In this document: piece by piece, positions 11,693-23,679 of the stretch
Layout of the letters: each line of letters begins with the position of its first letter
Numbering within the stretch: position 1 is the first letter of the stretch
DNA from: Seiridium cupressi
Lineage: Eukaryota; Ascomycota; Sordariomycetes; Amphisphaeriales; Sporocadaceae
NCBI GenBank assembly: GCA_036674765.1
Contig: JARVKI010000021.1
Coordinates: 62,001 to 126,000 of the forward strand
Direction of reading: 5' to 3'
DNA: 64,000 nt
Program-made: the position numbers and the translations under genes
The notes under the pieces: generated by a model
Told to the model about the DNA's origin: nothing
Databases searched by the model: none
What the model saw: only the letters and a program-made list of their open reading frames with translations

Positions 11693-13330
11693 CTATCTGC
11701 TGGTGGTCGCCCTGTGCTCCTCCGCCATATCCTTTAAGTAACCGGTAATTGCCTCGAGATCCTCCTCAACATTAACTCTCCAGCTAGACACAGCAAGCCG
11801 TACAGCCGTCTGGCCCTTCCATTTAGTCCCACTGACATACCAGTGAGTTCCCTTGTGGACTTTGTCCACAAGCTTCTCATTGAGGGCGTCGTCTTTGGCA
11901 CGGAACAACACAATTATATGCGTGTCCTCAGTCCTTGCCTGCTGCTCATCCGGCAAGAGAATGTAGTCCGGACTGGCCCGTATAACGTCCGCAATACCTC
12001 GCGCTAAACGCACCATTCGCGCCAGGAACGTCGCAATACCTTCCCGTCCCTCGCTGAGGAGCACGGCATAAACAGGCAGGGCGCGAAAGCGGCGCGAGTT
12101 CTGTAGGCCAACGTTCATGGGGCCCTGGATTCCGTCCGTAGTATCACCAGTGGATAGATACGCGGCGTTCGGATTTTTGCACATGCTAGTCATAATAGAT
12201 GCCTTGCGCGTAAAGAACATGCCGCAGTCATAAGGCACGTTGAGGAGCTTGTGCCCATCAAGCGTAATGCTGTCCACGAGCTCCAGGCCCGCAGTGTACT
12301 CCTGCAGCTGCGAGAATTCGGGGCTGGAGGGGAGACATCGCGCGAAGATTCCGAAGGCGCCGTCTACGTGGATCCAGGATCCATAGCGATCCGCTAGGTT
12401 GCGAAGACGGCGTATGTCTTCGAGGCCGGTCGTCGCGAAGCGGCCGGTATTGACCTCGCCCATACTTACCGCAATGATGCTCGCGACACCGTCGCGCTGC
12501 AGCTCCCTCTCCACGGCATCGATATCGAGCCTCCAGGGTTCGCTATCACTATGAGGCAACTCTTTCACCGAGCTTCTGCCTAGTCCAACGATAGAAGCCG
12601 CTTTGTATAGCGAGCTGTGTCCCATGCTCGTCAAGACTTGTACATCTCGAATACCCGCCTGTGCGCATGCGGCCAAAAGCCCGAGCTCACCCACGCCGTC
12701 GGCGGCATCCTTCGGCAGCCTGGCTTGGACTACAGCTTCCCTGCCGCAACCAAGGCCGAGGATGTTGCTCGCCGTCGCACCAGTAGTCAAGACCCGCCCT
12801 TCCCAGCTCGTGGCCGGACCAAGGTCGAATAGCGAGATGAGCATCTTCAGTGCCGCGTCTTCGACCTCGGTCGCGATGGTCTGCGTTGGCAGGTGGGCAT
12901 GCACATTCTGATCATAGGCGGTGACCAGGTTGTCCGCCACCTCAGCGATGGGCAGCGTCGAACCCGTCACAAAGCCATAATATCTGCCCGAGCGGTTCTG
13001 GCCGTTCAGCGCAGGCGCAATGTCGTTCAGCAAATGATCTAGCGTAGCGTGGTGTCCCTTTTGCGCCAGGTACTCGCCTTGAGTGGGCTGTGGCAGCGAA
13101 GCCCTGGCCGCCGCGAGCTGAGCTTGTGGGGGGAGGACATTGGCCGGGATATTGGACAACGTCGCTACAGACGACCTGATGCGTTGGTACGCCTCCTGCA
13201 GAAACTCGTCATTTTGATCCATCCTGCCGAGCCTCGTATCCCGATACTCTGGCACCGCCAAAGCACGACGACGCAGTCGCGGGAGATGCCGCAATGCGTA
13301 ATACCCGTGCGTGTGCTGTGTAACGGCCAA
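11693..13330 (-). CDS. Pyridoxal-phosphate-dependent decarboxylase (group II family)
   Basis: Single-exon, up to 545-residue enzyme of the aromatic-L-amino-acid/glutamate decarboxylase fold. The pyridoxal-phosphate lysine is visible in TLDGHKLLN (Lys361) and the cofactor-nitrogen aspartate in HVDGAFG (Asp323). A loop GVASIIAVSMGEVNTG precedes them, and TGATASNILGLGCGRE is the phosphate-cup region. Family members decarboxylate aromatic amino acids or related compounds to amines and CO2; the substrate cannot be told from sequence, and several fungal homologues sit in secondary-metabolism loci. The start is uncertain: the first ATG gives an Arg-rich N-terminal extension (possibly targeting), while the in-frame ATG at 13222 (MDQNDEFLQEAYQRIR) fits the usual family start better. 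No biosynthetic partner gene is adjacent. Confidence 0.88.
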   Translation of the reverse strand: MAVTQHTHGYYALRHLPRLRRRALAVPEYRDTRLGRMDQNDEFLQEAYQRIRSSVATLSNIPANVLPPQAQLAAARASLPQPTQGEYLAQKGHHATLDHLLNDIAPALNGQNRSGRYYGFVTGSTLPIAEVADNLVTAYDQNVHAHLPTQTIATEVEDAALKMLISLFDLGPATSWEGRVLTTGATASNILGLGCGREAVVQARLPKDAADGVGELGLLAACAQAGIRDVQVLTSMGHSSLYKAASIVGLGRSSVKELPHSDSEPWRLDIDAVERELQRDGVASIIAVSMGEVNTGRFATTGLEDIRRLRNLADRYGSWIHVDGAFGIFARCLPSSPEFSQLQEYTAGLELVDSITLDGHKLLNVPYDCGMFFTRKASIMTSMCKNPNAAYLSTGDTTDGIQGPMNVGLQNSRRFRALPVYAVLLSEGREGIATFLARMVRLARGIADVIRASPDYILLPDEQQARTEDTHIIVLFRAKDDALNEKLVDKVHKGTHWYVSGTKWKGQTAVRLAVSSWRVNVEEDLEAITGYLKDMAEEHRATTSR

Positions 13331-16300
13331 GATGGGCTAATCGCCCTATTCGGCAGGGTGGTTGATTCCCAGCAAGGTGGTTCTGGGCTGGATTGCCGTC
13401 TTGGGCTGGGCCGTGAAGACGATTGGCGGAGTGCAGAGGGCCCCTCGGAGAATTCCTCGGTTCTGGGTTGGTGCCCACTGTTCAAGGTCAGCTTAGCTGG
13501 TAATTTTAAGTGAATAGCCGGCGCATTCGGGAGGCATGACAGGGGGACTGAGGAGGTGAGTAAGTGAGTTACCCGTACATATGCACAGTAGCGCTATTGC
13601 AGTACAGTACTTTTGCTTAGCCCGCTTGGTCCCGAGTCGACTGACTTTAATATCGGTGGAATGTAATGTGTTGATCGATTTTGACGCACGAGGCCTTTCT
13701 ACCTGCAGTTATGATAGCCGAGCTGCACGACAATTTCGTGTTCTCATGCACTGTAGGTGCGTGTACAAGGGCGGGATGGCGAGACTGAGTCTGGGAAAAT
13801 CGGTGATTCGTTGGAAGAGCAGCGAGATCATCTTCGGCCACGGGAACTATTTGTAGGATTTTACATGAGGTTACCTCGAGCAGTCGATCGCATACTACTG
13901 CCTCGCAAAGGTTTCCTTTGACAATGGTTTGAGTCCAAGTGGACTCGTGTGGAGTTGGGTTCGGTGCATTTCGGGGTCCACAAGGGAATTGGGATTTGAA
14001 TTATGGGTTCAAGAATACCATGAAACACTGAGACGGTGTAGGTAATATCTAGCCCTGCTCACAGAGTGGAAATAAACGTTGCTGTAGGCCAACTGTTCTA
14101 TTTCGTCCGTCTCTCCGGGGAGGCGAAGAGCCGGCCGGCTACAATGTACTAAAAATGCGGGTTACAAAGCAGTCACAAAGATCCCAGCAGCTTGGTTAGC
14201 TGTGCCGCTGAAGGAACAGAGGCCGGCAACAAGCCTTGAGAAGCCGGAGAACCCAATTGGCTATAAACTGTCAGGGCCAAATTTATCCTTGCACCTTGAG
14301 TCGCTCGAAGAGCATCGGGGGCCTTCATATTGAAGTGAATGAGGCTGGAGGGTCACCCCATCGAAACTACATACTCATACTCCTGCTCTCTGATGTGTCT
14401 ATTAGATTCTCACGATGGCCGAAAAAGTCTGTGGCAGACTGCGGGTCATATGTCTCCCTTCTGAAAGCCAAACAAATACTACCATACAGTTACTCAGTGC
14501 GTCTCGATTTACCTGATTAGTATTCGTTGACCATCCGGATGCAACGATAGCGGGGCTCGGCATACCGAACTCGGGGAGCAAACGTGACAATTTCATAATC
14601 ACCCATGCCTGCGGCCATATATTCCTCGCGAAACTTGCTTGGACCAGCATGAACCTTCGGGATAGGTTTTCCCGAAACTCGCGTTGAGTCGTTGCCTGCC
14701 AATCTGAGGACTCGTTACAGCTAATAAGGTCAGGCTGAATTTTTTCCGTGGAACAGGCAGCGTTCAATTTGATCATCGTGTCACAGGTCCTTAGATTCGA
14801 TGGTCTCACTTGGGCATCGAGAAAAGGAGCACATAAATGATCAACATGGACGGGCACAATAGGTAGATGCCAGTCGGCTGGGTCATACATAGGTGGTGAT
14901 TACGACCGATCTAGCGGCAGTCTCTGGTAATCATCTGCAAGGGGCTCTCAGCAAATCTGCGACTATTCATGGACCTCCGAGAACACATGTGTCAAGTCCC
15001 GACACATCTGTCGTGGACAGGGAGAGCATCATGAGAGGGTCCAAGAGCCCTATTGCTTCATGTATATAGAGTTTATGGGGAAGGCCATAGGCATGGAATT
15101 TATATCATATCTCGTGATTGAGGCTAGATCAATCATCAATTGACCAATCCTGGTTGTGCCAGCCGCTTATCGAAATTCGACAGATACTGGGTAAGGTAGG
15201 TATTTAGTATCCGCTACCAATGTAGATTTGTATCAAGTCATCCACCACGAAACCTTTATAGGAAGGTGTCTTCAGACTCAAAGGTTCTGCGGATAGAGTG
15301 TAGAAATCTTCGAGTGCCTCAAGGTTCAATAGATATGTTATGGTAACACGTTACGTCGACTTGCCTAGAAATGAATGCATGCACGGGCGGACACATATCC
15401 CAATTGCTCTAGTTGGAAATTAAATCACACCCTGGTACTTCAGATTATCTCGGACATGCAAGCCTGCTGTTATACATGATCCCGTCGTTCAGTAGTCACT
15501 GCAATGCCAGCTTGAAGTTGCATGAATTATAGAAGGTCGATTATCAGGGATGCGCGGCAGGCACTGCTGCTGTCTGGGCTACGGGTAGATGACTTCAAAT
15601 CCCGAGTAGATACTGTTCAAAGGCCGGCTTGGTGGCATGTTGAGGCAGATGGGACGGTAAAACTCACGGCTTAGGACGAGCGACCTAGGCAGCGGCACAC
15701 TCCTTCGTGAGAATTTCCGGATTCGCGATAGCCGGCCGGCCCAAGAAGCTAGGCCCCCAGGCATCAAGCATCCCTCTTGCAGGTCCATGCATCAGCAGGG
15801 TGCCGAGTAGAAAATTCGAGGGTCATCGTGGCTCTGCTCAGAAGACGGCCGGCACCAATCCCAGAGTATCAAGAACCCAGAATAGCGGGTTTTGTGGAGA
15901 GCTCCATACTGTTCCGCATTGCTGGGATGCCAGGTCGTGGCCCCCGGAGTCTCATCAGGCTAGCGGTTGTTTGCTTTCTGACAACCGCTGCAGCACCTCC
16001 AGGCCCTCGCGGAGGCCCGACTCGCGACTGGCAGCACGAGAGCAGACTCTCGACGGCGAGCAGCATGTGGCAAAGGGTTCGAGCATCTTCCGCCCCCATT
16101 GCACACCTCGAGCCCATTCCATGCGCTGAGCCCACCGGCCAAGACGAAATATTCAACATCTTGTCACTACCGTGCTCTCCAAATACGCGAGCTCTATCCA
16201 CCTCCTTCCACTACGTTAGTCCATGCAAGCCAAAGACACCCGTCCGCCGCGCCAACAAGACGGATTCATAGTCCAGCTCGCTATTGGCATCTGACACAGG

Positions 16301-16815
16301 CCCCCTCCCAATCAGCGGGCGCCGCGACATCATCTCGCTGGGGGCGGCCTGGGAAAACCAACCCAACCCAATTTCAGGGGACCAAGGACGGGCCCGCGCA
16401 TATCTGCAGTACCCCCAAACCGGCCTCTTGGGTCCGACCAAATTCCAGGAGTCTGGATCAGTGGTTGCTTCTCAGGCTTCAAGAGAAAACGCAAGGACAA
16501 GTACTTTCTGGGCTAATACAAAAAAGCCGAAGCGTCCCTTCTGTTCCGCCGTCTTCGCCAGTACGTGGAACTTGCTCTCTCAAGGTTGTACGTACATGCG
16601 GCGCGTGTGTGCCTCTGCATTGTCGAGAAGGTTTATTAGGTTTGCCTCTCCTTCACGTAAAAGAGCCCCATTCCTACCCCGACGCGCGCAAACCTGGGCT
16701 GCTTGCATATTGTGTATTCAGATCAACTTATTTCCATAATCCTATCCGTACCCCACCAACTTTGGTGCTCAGGAGGGTGAGGAGCTTCTTATTGTCGGTG
16801 TGCCTGGCGATTACC
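13331..16815. other. Gene-poor spacer between decarboxylase and methyltransferase
   Basis: 3.5 kb, holding the promoters of two divergent genes. Most open frames are short and overlap on both strands. Two points are noted in the findings: a possible two-exon 74-residue minus-strand protein at 14847-14517, and a plus-strand frame open from 16099 that runs in frame into the methyltransferase start at 16816. No repeats or RNA genes were recognised. Confidence 0.5.
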
Positions 16816-18452
16816 ATGTCTTCGCCAGGAGAGGGCAGCAGTAACCGTCCTACCAACTCGAGTCACTACTACGTCCCCAACCAGCCTGGACAGGAGATTC
16901 CGCACCCAATTGATGGCGTCAGCCTGATGAACTATCAGTTCACGTTCGAACAAAATGTCGACAATGCAGTCACTGCCTCGTTTCGTATAGAAGCCGATGT
17001 ATGGCCTTGACCGACCTCCTCAGATCGCATATAAGCCAAGCTAACAACATGGAAAGCCCCATCCTTCCCAAACCAATAGCCCGTAAGAGCCATGCGCTTG
17101 TCGTGCCTGACCATCTCGCATCTGCTGACCACATGATGCAGAGACACGCATTCGATAACTAGTAGCATCTCGAGATATCGTGTGGAAAATGGGAGGACTT
17201 TTCACGCTTACAAAGATGGGTGTAGGTTTCTTAGTCAGCCCACCATATATCTGTGAAATGTCCTACCTCAATTTCCTTATGTTCCATTACCACCACTCCC
17301 TGATTGCAGGAACTCCAGTAACTTACACAATAATAAACAGCATACATGTACCCAAACGACGAGGAAGAGTTGGATCGCCAAGACTTCCAATACGTCATCA
17401 TCAAACACCTCATGAACGGAAGACTGTTTCTGGCGCCATGGTCTCAAGACAACCCACCTCGTAATGTTCTGGACATTGCCACCGGCAGGGGCCAATGGGC
17501 AATAGAAATGGGAGACATGTTCCCAGCTGCGAAGATCACAGGTACAGACTTATCGCCGGTTCAGCCTAGAGATGTCCCTGCGAATGTGCGGTTCTTCGTC
17601 GAAGATAGGTATGCCACTGCTGCTATTCTGCTTCCAGCCAGTTGCGTGTCATCGCTCGCTACTTTTCCCAGTCATGATCATACGGTCCCTCTCATCAATT
17701 CAACGCCCTTAAACAACTTGTCGCAGATTTACTGACTCTATCGAAGTCGGGATCCGTGGAACTGGTACGGCGAAAATGATCAACTCGACTATATCCACAC
17801 GCGCTTGACATTGGGCTGCTGGGAGGACCCGAAAACAGACATACTTCAGAAGTCGTTTGATCAGCTCGTGCCCGGCGGATACTTTGAAGCTCAGGAAGCG
17901 CTCAGCACCATCCTATGCGATGACGATACTATGAAGCCCGACTACGAACTCAAGGTACACCTTGAAGACCTCGAAGACGCCACAGCAGCTATGAAGCGGC
18001 CGCTCCGGACGGCCGATCAGTGGAAGCGCCTAATGAGAGAAGTGGGATTCGTGGACGTCCAAGAGGTTACATACAAGATGCCAATCAACGGTTGGGCCAG
18101 AAATCGCAAGTACAAAGAGTTGGGCAAGATGTGGGAACACAATTGGATCGATTGCATCCATGCTCTTTCGGTCGGGCCACTACATCGAGTGAGGGGTTTG
18201 AATGATAAACAGATCCAGGTGGGTGGTGCGGTATTCTTGGAACATTGTCAAGCGGCCTCACTAACCATGACATAGATGATGTTGATTCCTGTGAGACAGG
18301 CCATATCAGACCAGAGTGTCCATGCATACAACAAGTTCTATGTTGTCTGGGGCCGGAAACCACATCCGGAAGAACAAGTAAATCCGCGTGCATCAGAATC
18401 ATCGGAACCATCGGGACCATTGGCTGACACGGAGATGAGCGGTGTCTCCTGA
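16816..18452 (+). CDS. LaeA-like class I SAM-dependent methyltransferase
   Basis: Predicted 401-residue methyltransferase in six exons: 16816-16998, 17057-17082, 17142-17221, 17341-17608, 17747-18218 and 18276-18452. Every joint keeps frame and each restores family sequence, e.g. ENGRTFHAYKDG|SYMYPNDEEE and VED|SRDPWNWYGENDQLDYIHTR. Motif I is NVLDIATGRGQWAIEM; the acidic residue ending beta 2 is in ITGTDLSP; the family block PGGYFEAQEALSTILCDD and a terminal HAYNKFYVVWGRKP are present. A disordered Ser/Asn-rich N-terminus precedes the domain. Homologues of the LaeA/TAM type act in the nucleus as regulators of secondary metabolism and development, or methylate small molecules; which applies here is unknown. 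Oddities: exon 2 is only 26 nt, and the first and fourth introns appear to use AAG rather than (C/T)AG acceptors, though each has a good branch site (GCTAAC, TACTGAC). Confidence 0.85.
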
Positions 18453-21284
18453 CGAAAAGCACCCGTGTAAGTCTGGCCGCGGATACACCTAGTGGATTTG
18501 GTTCACTTGCACTCGAATACTGTGCTATTCGTGGACCTATGCCGAGCGATTGAATCGGCCAGCGGAACTCCCGGTATATCGGGTCGAGTAACCCTTCTGC
18601 TTCCTTGCCGCGCAATGTTTGAAGCTGGGTATGGAATCAGTAACCCTGATTGGATTAGGTTTGGTTTGGATGAGGTAGAAAGAGGATATTGAACGCTGCG
18701 AACAACATTGTTTTACTCGGCCGGTATCTTCGGTCGGTATCTTGGGGCGCTATGTATTCACGACTGTAACGACCTATACCCATGATGAAATTCGAATCGA
18801 TAGACTTTTCGCTCCGGATACCCATCTTCTTCACGAGCTTCCGGGTCGCTGTGGTCTTTTGATTTTGAGACAGAAAGTCAATGACGAGAATTGGTGCGAG
18901 CTCGAACCGTGGGTTCACCGAGTACTTCCCCCCTTTTTCGCCTCTACCGTGAAGGCACCTCTTGCAAGGGCTATCCTCACATGATGAAATACATAATCTT
19001 TCCTCTCTACAAGAACGTATGGAAAGTCCCGGCGCGGCTCCTATGACAACTGCGTCACAGAAACAAGAGACTGGTTAGCAAATTACATACCTACTGGTGC
19101 TGCAATAACAAGAGTTAAGGTTCTTGGGTCACGGGTCAAGCTTAAGAGACCCCGTGCGGTGGAAACTGTCTTGTCAGAAGCCGAACAATATTGAAGCACT
19201 AACAATGTCTGGCTCCATGAGTTGGCCGCTTTCTATGTGTGGTTAGTGTCCAGTGACGAGAGGATGAAGTAAATGCATATCACCTCCGGTGAAGCTCGAG
19301 GAGGCATGAAACTTCGGCCAAGTTGAGCATGTACAGTAGATTGCCAATCTGGTCATAGGTAATTTCAGGGGTAGAAATCAATGATCTGACCCCGAACCGA
19401 TGACAGGCTTACAGCTTCTCGGGGTACGGCTACTATCAGGCGATACCATATTCGCTACACGATGACAATAGTATCAAGTTTTTAACTCGGAGAAGAAATG
19501 GCACAGACAGGGGCGGACTACGATATTAGAGCCTACCCCTAGGTATCGATTTAGAACCCTGTACTATACTAGAATTTTTCTAATGAGAATGTGCACATTG
19601 CTATGGCATGTTAAACGAGCGTAAGGGTAGAAGAAGAAGAAGAAGAAAAGAAAAAGAAAAGAAAAAAGAAAAAAAAGACAAAATCTCCATGCATACATTG
19701 ATTGTACTATTCACGGTCGTGCGGGTTTATAGTTGGTAGATTATTGCTCCTGGTAGAGTGATCGAACCATCCAGTTTCGGAAACTTGCTTCTCAAATCAC
19801 TCTGTGCCAAATTTAGTGCAATGTTAGCTACCTGACAAGTATTATTTATCAACGCGCGGCCTTTTGGTGAGTTAGATCGTGCTTTATGTGAAAGCCACCA
19901 GCTAACGAACACGTGCAGGCATCCACTGTCTTCATTTCTAGCTATTTCTTGGTTTGCGAAATAATTGTACCAAGCGACTCTCCATGGCCAATTAAGACTG
20001 ACTGAGGATCAAACACAAAGTTGCGCGAGAGGCAATATAAATCCAGGCCGTCGAGGGAGCAGGTGTAACTAGCTGTCATTCGCCCTGGCGGGATGTATGA
20101 CAGCGCGACTTACACCATGTGGCGCTGGAATGGCGCACTCCGCTCATATCATGAAATCAAAGAATATCCGAAAAGCGCCTTGTTGCAGCAACAAAGTGAG
20201 GCTCTCGGGCCCCTTCAAAGAAAATAAAGATTGAAAGCTGGAGGAGCTAATTCCCCAGGAAGCGGCTGAACCTTGTGGTCTATGGGATCCCTGCGAGGCC
20301 ACGAGTTGCGTCTGGCGGGTGCAGAACTACATTAGCCTTCCCAATGGCTGGCCTGCCCACCAGCACTAACCAGAGGTGCTGCTTGAGTTGCGGTCCCCAT
20401 GTCTGAAGGATAACTGCCATGGGCCGTGCGACTGTCTAAATCTGCGCCATCGCCTTGACACGCGACTTCTGATCGCATGTCTCATTGTCGTGCGGATTCC
20501 GCCATGAGTCGAGGGCATGGTGTCCCGCGTCCAATGACTCGCAGGATCTGGAGCGGCTTAAGCGGTTGGGTATCTTAGGAGCTGGGATCCCGGGTAGGAG
20601 CCGGGGCCAGTGGGCCACAGCGTGCTTAGGGTGGGAACTTCCAGGGTGACGGGGGTTTACCAGTGCTTGGGCGCTGGACCGTCGCTGCCCCTTTCCCGAC
20701 TGGTGGAAGGCGGGCAGCTTGGTTGCTTTGCGAGGAATCGATTTGAATCGAGACCAACCCTTTTCCCTCGACGCCATCTTCTGGCGACCCTTAGAATGGA
20801 GTTGTGGTCTTAGATTCCTTGTCATTCCTTGAGACTTCCAATAACCTCTCTTTTCCTTCCTCTGCCGTGTCCATCATTGAGAAAACACGTCCCTCCAACG
20901 TTCTGGTCAAGCCCGAAGCCCGAAGGAGCGCCCACGTGTGATCAGCCAGCCGACGCGACATTGGTCGATAATTTTCAAAAGCGTGACGCCTCTGTTCAAT
21001 AAGACATTCCATTTGTCCTCTTTCTTCTGTCTTCCTTGGCTATTTGGTTGTCGTGCTTTGTAATTTATATACTCCACCGAGGCCTTGGTTCGATTTGTCG
21101 GCTCCGAAGACACCCCTATGTAATTCCTCGGTTTCGACCCTGTCCTATATCCGCGACGGCAAACCCTCCTCTTCCTCGCCCAGACTCCACCACGCGATCG
21201 ATCGGACCAGTCAGTCATCGAACACTTTGTCTATAAGTCGCGACGAACCGATTGCGAACAATTGACGATTGCCCGCACACGAAA
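18453..21284. other. Intergenic, no gene recognised
   Basis: 2.8 kb between two co-directional genes. It holds a purine-rich microsatellite at 19631-19680. A 129-codon minus-strand frame (20436-20825) has no motif and an unlikely composition. The last few hundred bases are the promoter and 5' leader of the ArfGAP gene. Confidence 0.5.
19631..19680. repeat. Purine-rich (GAA)n / (A)nG microsatellite
   Basis: About 50 bases of AGAAGAAGAAGAAGAAAAG followed by A4-A7 blocks separated by single G. Simple-sequence tract in the spacer; no function inferred. Confidence 0.9.
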
Positions 21285-22732
21285 ATGGCTTCGTCGATGA
21301 GCAAGCGCCAGCAAGCGCGGAACGAAAAGGCTCTGCAGGAGCTGGTGCACGACGTACCAGGAAACAATGTTTGCGCCGACTGTAACGCGAGGAACCCAGG
21401 TTTGTCTAGCTCAACATGGCGGTATTGGATGGAATCTGGCTAACTCGCATCTCTCTCTCAGCTTGGGCATCATGGAGTGTGCGTACATACACTTGAGCCA
21501 GTCGACCCCTGACCAGTGCTGACGTGGGTATTTCTAGTTGGGCATTTTCCTCTGTATGCGCTGCGCTGCGATCCATCGCAAGCTGGGCACGCATATCTCC
21601 AAGGTCAAGTCTCTCAGCATGGACGGTTGGACGAATGAGCAGGTCGAGGTACGCCATGTGACAGTTGAGGCTCCAACTACAACTGACTTCCTGCACAGAA
21701 CATGAAACGTGTGGGCAATGCTGCCTCGAATAAGATATACAACCCCGACAACAAGAGACCCCCCGTTCCCATAGACGCAGACGAGGCCGATTCAGCCATG
21801 GAACGCTTCATCAGATCAAAGTATACGCAGCGAGCAGGGGGGTCGAGTGCCACAGAACGGCACGCGCGTCGCAGTGCCGAGTCTGACGAAGGTGTACCGC
21901 CTCCCCCACCGCCAAAGACGGGTGGCTTTTTCAAGAAAAAGACAAGCTCGACGTTCCCGTTATCATTTCGATCCAAGAAAAACTCGCACCACGCCGAAGA
22001 GGAGCACAACCCGCGGGATCTCCGAAACAAGCCTTCCAAAGTCTTTGGCGCGAGCGTCCACCACGACAGCGTCGATGATACTGCCCGGAAGTTGACCCAG
22101 CTCCGGGATATGGGGTTCGCGGATGATAAGCGCAATGCGATGGTCTTGAAGGGTGTGAACGGCAACCTGGAGAAGACTATAGAGACACTGATACGGCTTG
22201 GCGAGGGAGGAAGGTCAGGATTGGTACCAGCCCGGGAGAGCTCTCTCCAGACACCCAGCACACTACCCACTCCGAGATCGTTGAGTCCTGCGCCTGCGAC
22301 GCCAACGACAGCAGGCCTCTCAAGAGCGAGCCCGTCAACAGCTAATAGCCCAGCTACCTCCAACAACCCGTGGGACATCTCTCCAGCCCCTCCACAATCC
22401 TCGCAATCGACAGGTACCATGCCGAACAAGAATCCCTTCTATTCGACCAACCCATTTGGCGTTCCATTCCAACAGAGCGACCTGAATCTCAACCAGTCTA
22501 TGCAGAACCTCTCCTTGGCGCCATCGCAACCGCAGCAATTATTTCCACATCACACGGGGGGTTTGCCAGCTCCTCAGCCTGTAGAACAACCAGTGTATCA
22601 GCAGTCTATGACGCCACCAATATCCCAAGCACAAAACTTCACATCATTTCTTTCTAATGGTAATCAAGCTTATCAACCACCACCTCAGCACCAACCTCAG
22701 CAAAGCTACAATCCATTCCTGCAGAGCCCAGC

Positions 22733-22764
<32 letters not shown>

Positions 22765-23501
22765 CTTTATCGGTCAATACATCGCCTCTATATAATCAAG
22801 GAATGCTCAACAATCCTTTTGCGAAGTCCCCAACAAGAATGACATCTCCCCTAAACCAGATCCCGGAGCAGTCCCAGCAGAATTTCTACGGCACTCCGAC
22901 ATCTCCATATGGAAACAACCCATTCTTTGCTACGAACCAATATACTCAACAGTCCCAATATCAGCCGACGCAACAGGCACAGTACCAACCTGCTCAGCCT
23001 TTTGACCAGTCCATCTTCCAGTCACAACCAATACAACAGCAGCAACATCACAACCACCAACCTGTCCAGCCGTTCGACCAGTCGATATTCCAACCACAAC
23101 AGCAACAGCAGGCGGCCCCTCAAGCCCAGCAAGTATACCAACCGCCACGAGACAAAGCAGGTATCATGGCGCTATACAGCTATACACCTGTGGCACCGAC
23201 CCCTCTGCAGCCTCAAGATCAGTTCGCGGCAAATAGCCAGAGTAATCAACCTGTCGCTCCACAGCAGCAGTCAGTGCCACAGGCTTCCCCACAGCAAAGT
23301 ATGGCGATAGCAGGGAACAAGAATCCCTTCTTGAATGGGAGTTCATCGCCGCCAGCAGCATCATATGCGACGGTGAACAACTCGGTACCTTTTGGGAGTG
23401 CGAGAAGTCGAGAGAGCATGACACTGGGCATGGAAATGGCGTGGAATAATGGCCGACATAGCCCAGACGCTTTCGCCAGCCTGAGTGCGAGAGGTAGTTG
23501 A
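21285..23501 (+). CDS. ArfGAP and UBA domain protein with NPF motifs (Gts1/Ucp3-like)
   Basis: Predicted 681-residue GTPase-activating protein in four exons: 21285-21399, 21462-21478 (17 nt), 21538-21648 and 21699-23501, all in frame. The ArfGAP zinc finger is rebuilt only by splicing: CADC, 16 residues, CMRC, followed by IHRKLGTHISKVKSLSMDGW with the catalytic arginine. A UBA domain lies near residues 205-245 (KLTQLRDMGFADDKRNAMVLK). The rest is a Pro/Gln/Asn-rich tail with six NPF tripeptides (NPFY, NPFG, NPFL twice, NPFA, NPFF) and a 10-Gln run. NPF motifs bind EH domains of endocytic scaffolds such as Pan1 and Ede1, so a role linking Arf GTP hydrolysis, ubiquitin and endocytosis is likely. 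Yeast Gts1 and S. pombe Ucp3 share the ArfGAP-UBA layout. Convergent with the FAD monooxygenase gene. Confidence 0.93.
22734..22763 (+). repeat. CAA(CAG)9 coding microsatellite (10-Gln tract)
   Basis: Uninterrupted trinucleotide run inside the Gln-rich tail of the ArfGAP-UBA gene. Likely length-variable among strains. Confidence 0.95.
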
Positions 23502-23679
23502 TGAGATGACTTAATGTGATCAAGGTGTACATATTGAGCGATGTACTATAAGAATAATGTTGGCCGCGAAGAAGGCAAATGATGCAAAAGAGCTTATGAT
23601 TTGCTCTACTTATTAAAGTTGGAAATACTCGAATGTCTGGCTCAGCTTTTAGAACTGACCCGGCTGTAGATAGTTGCTT

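Noticed and set aside
21677..22429. 250-codon minus-strand frame
   Set aside because: Antisense to the ArfGAP-UBA gene, whose zinc finger, UBA and splice joints are certain.
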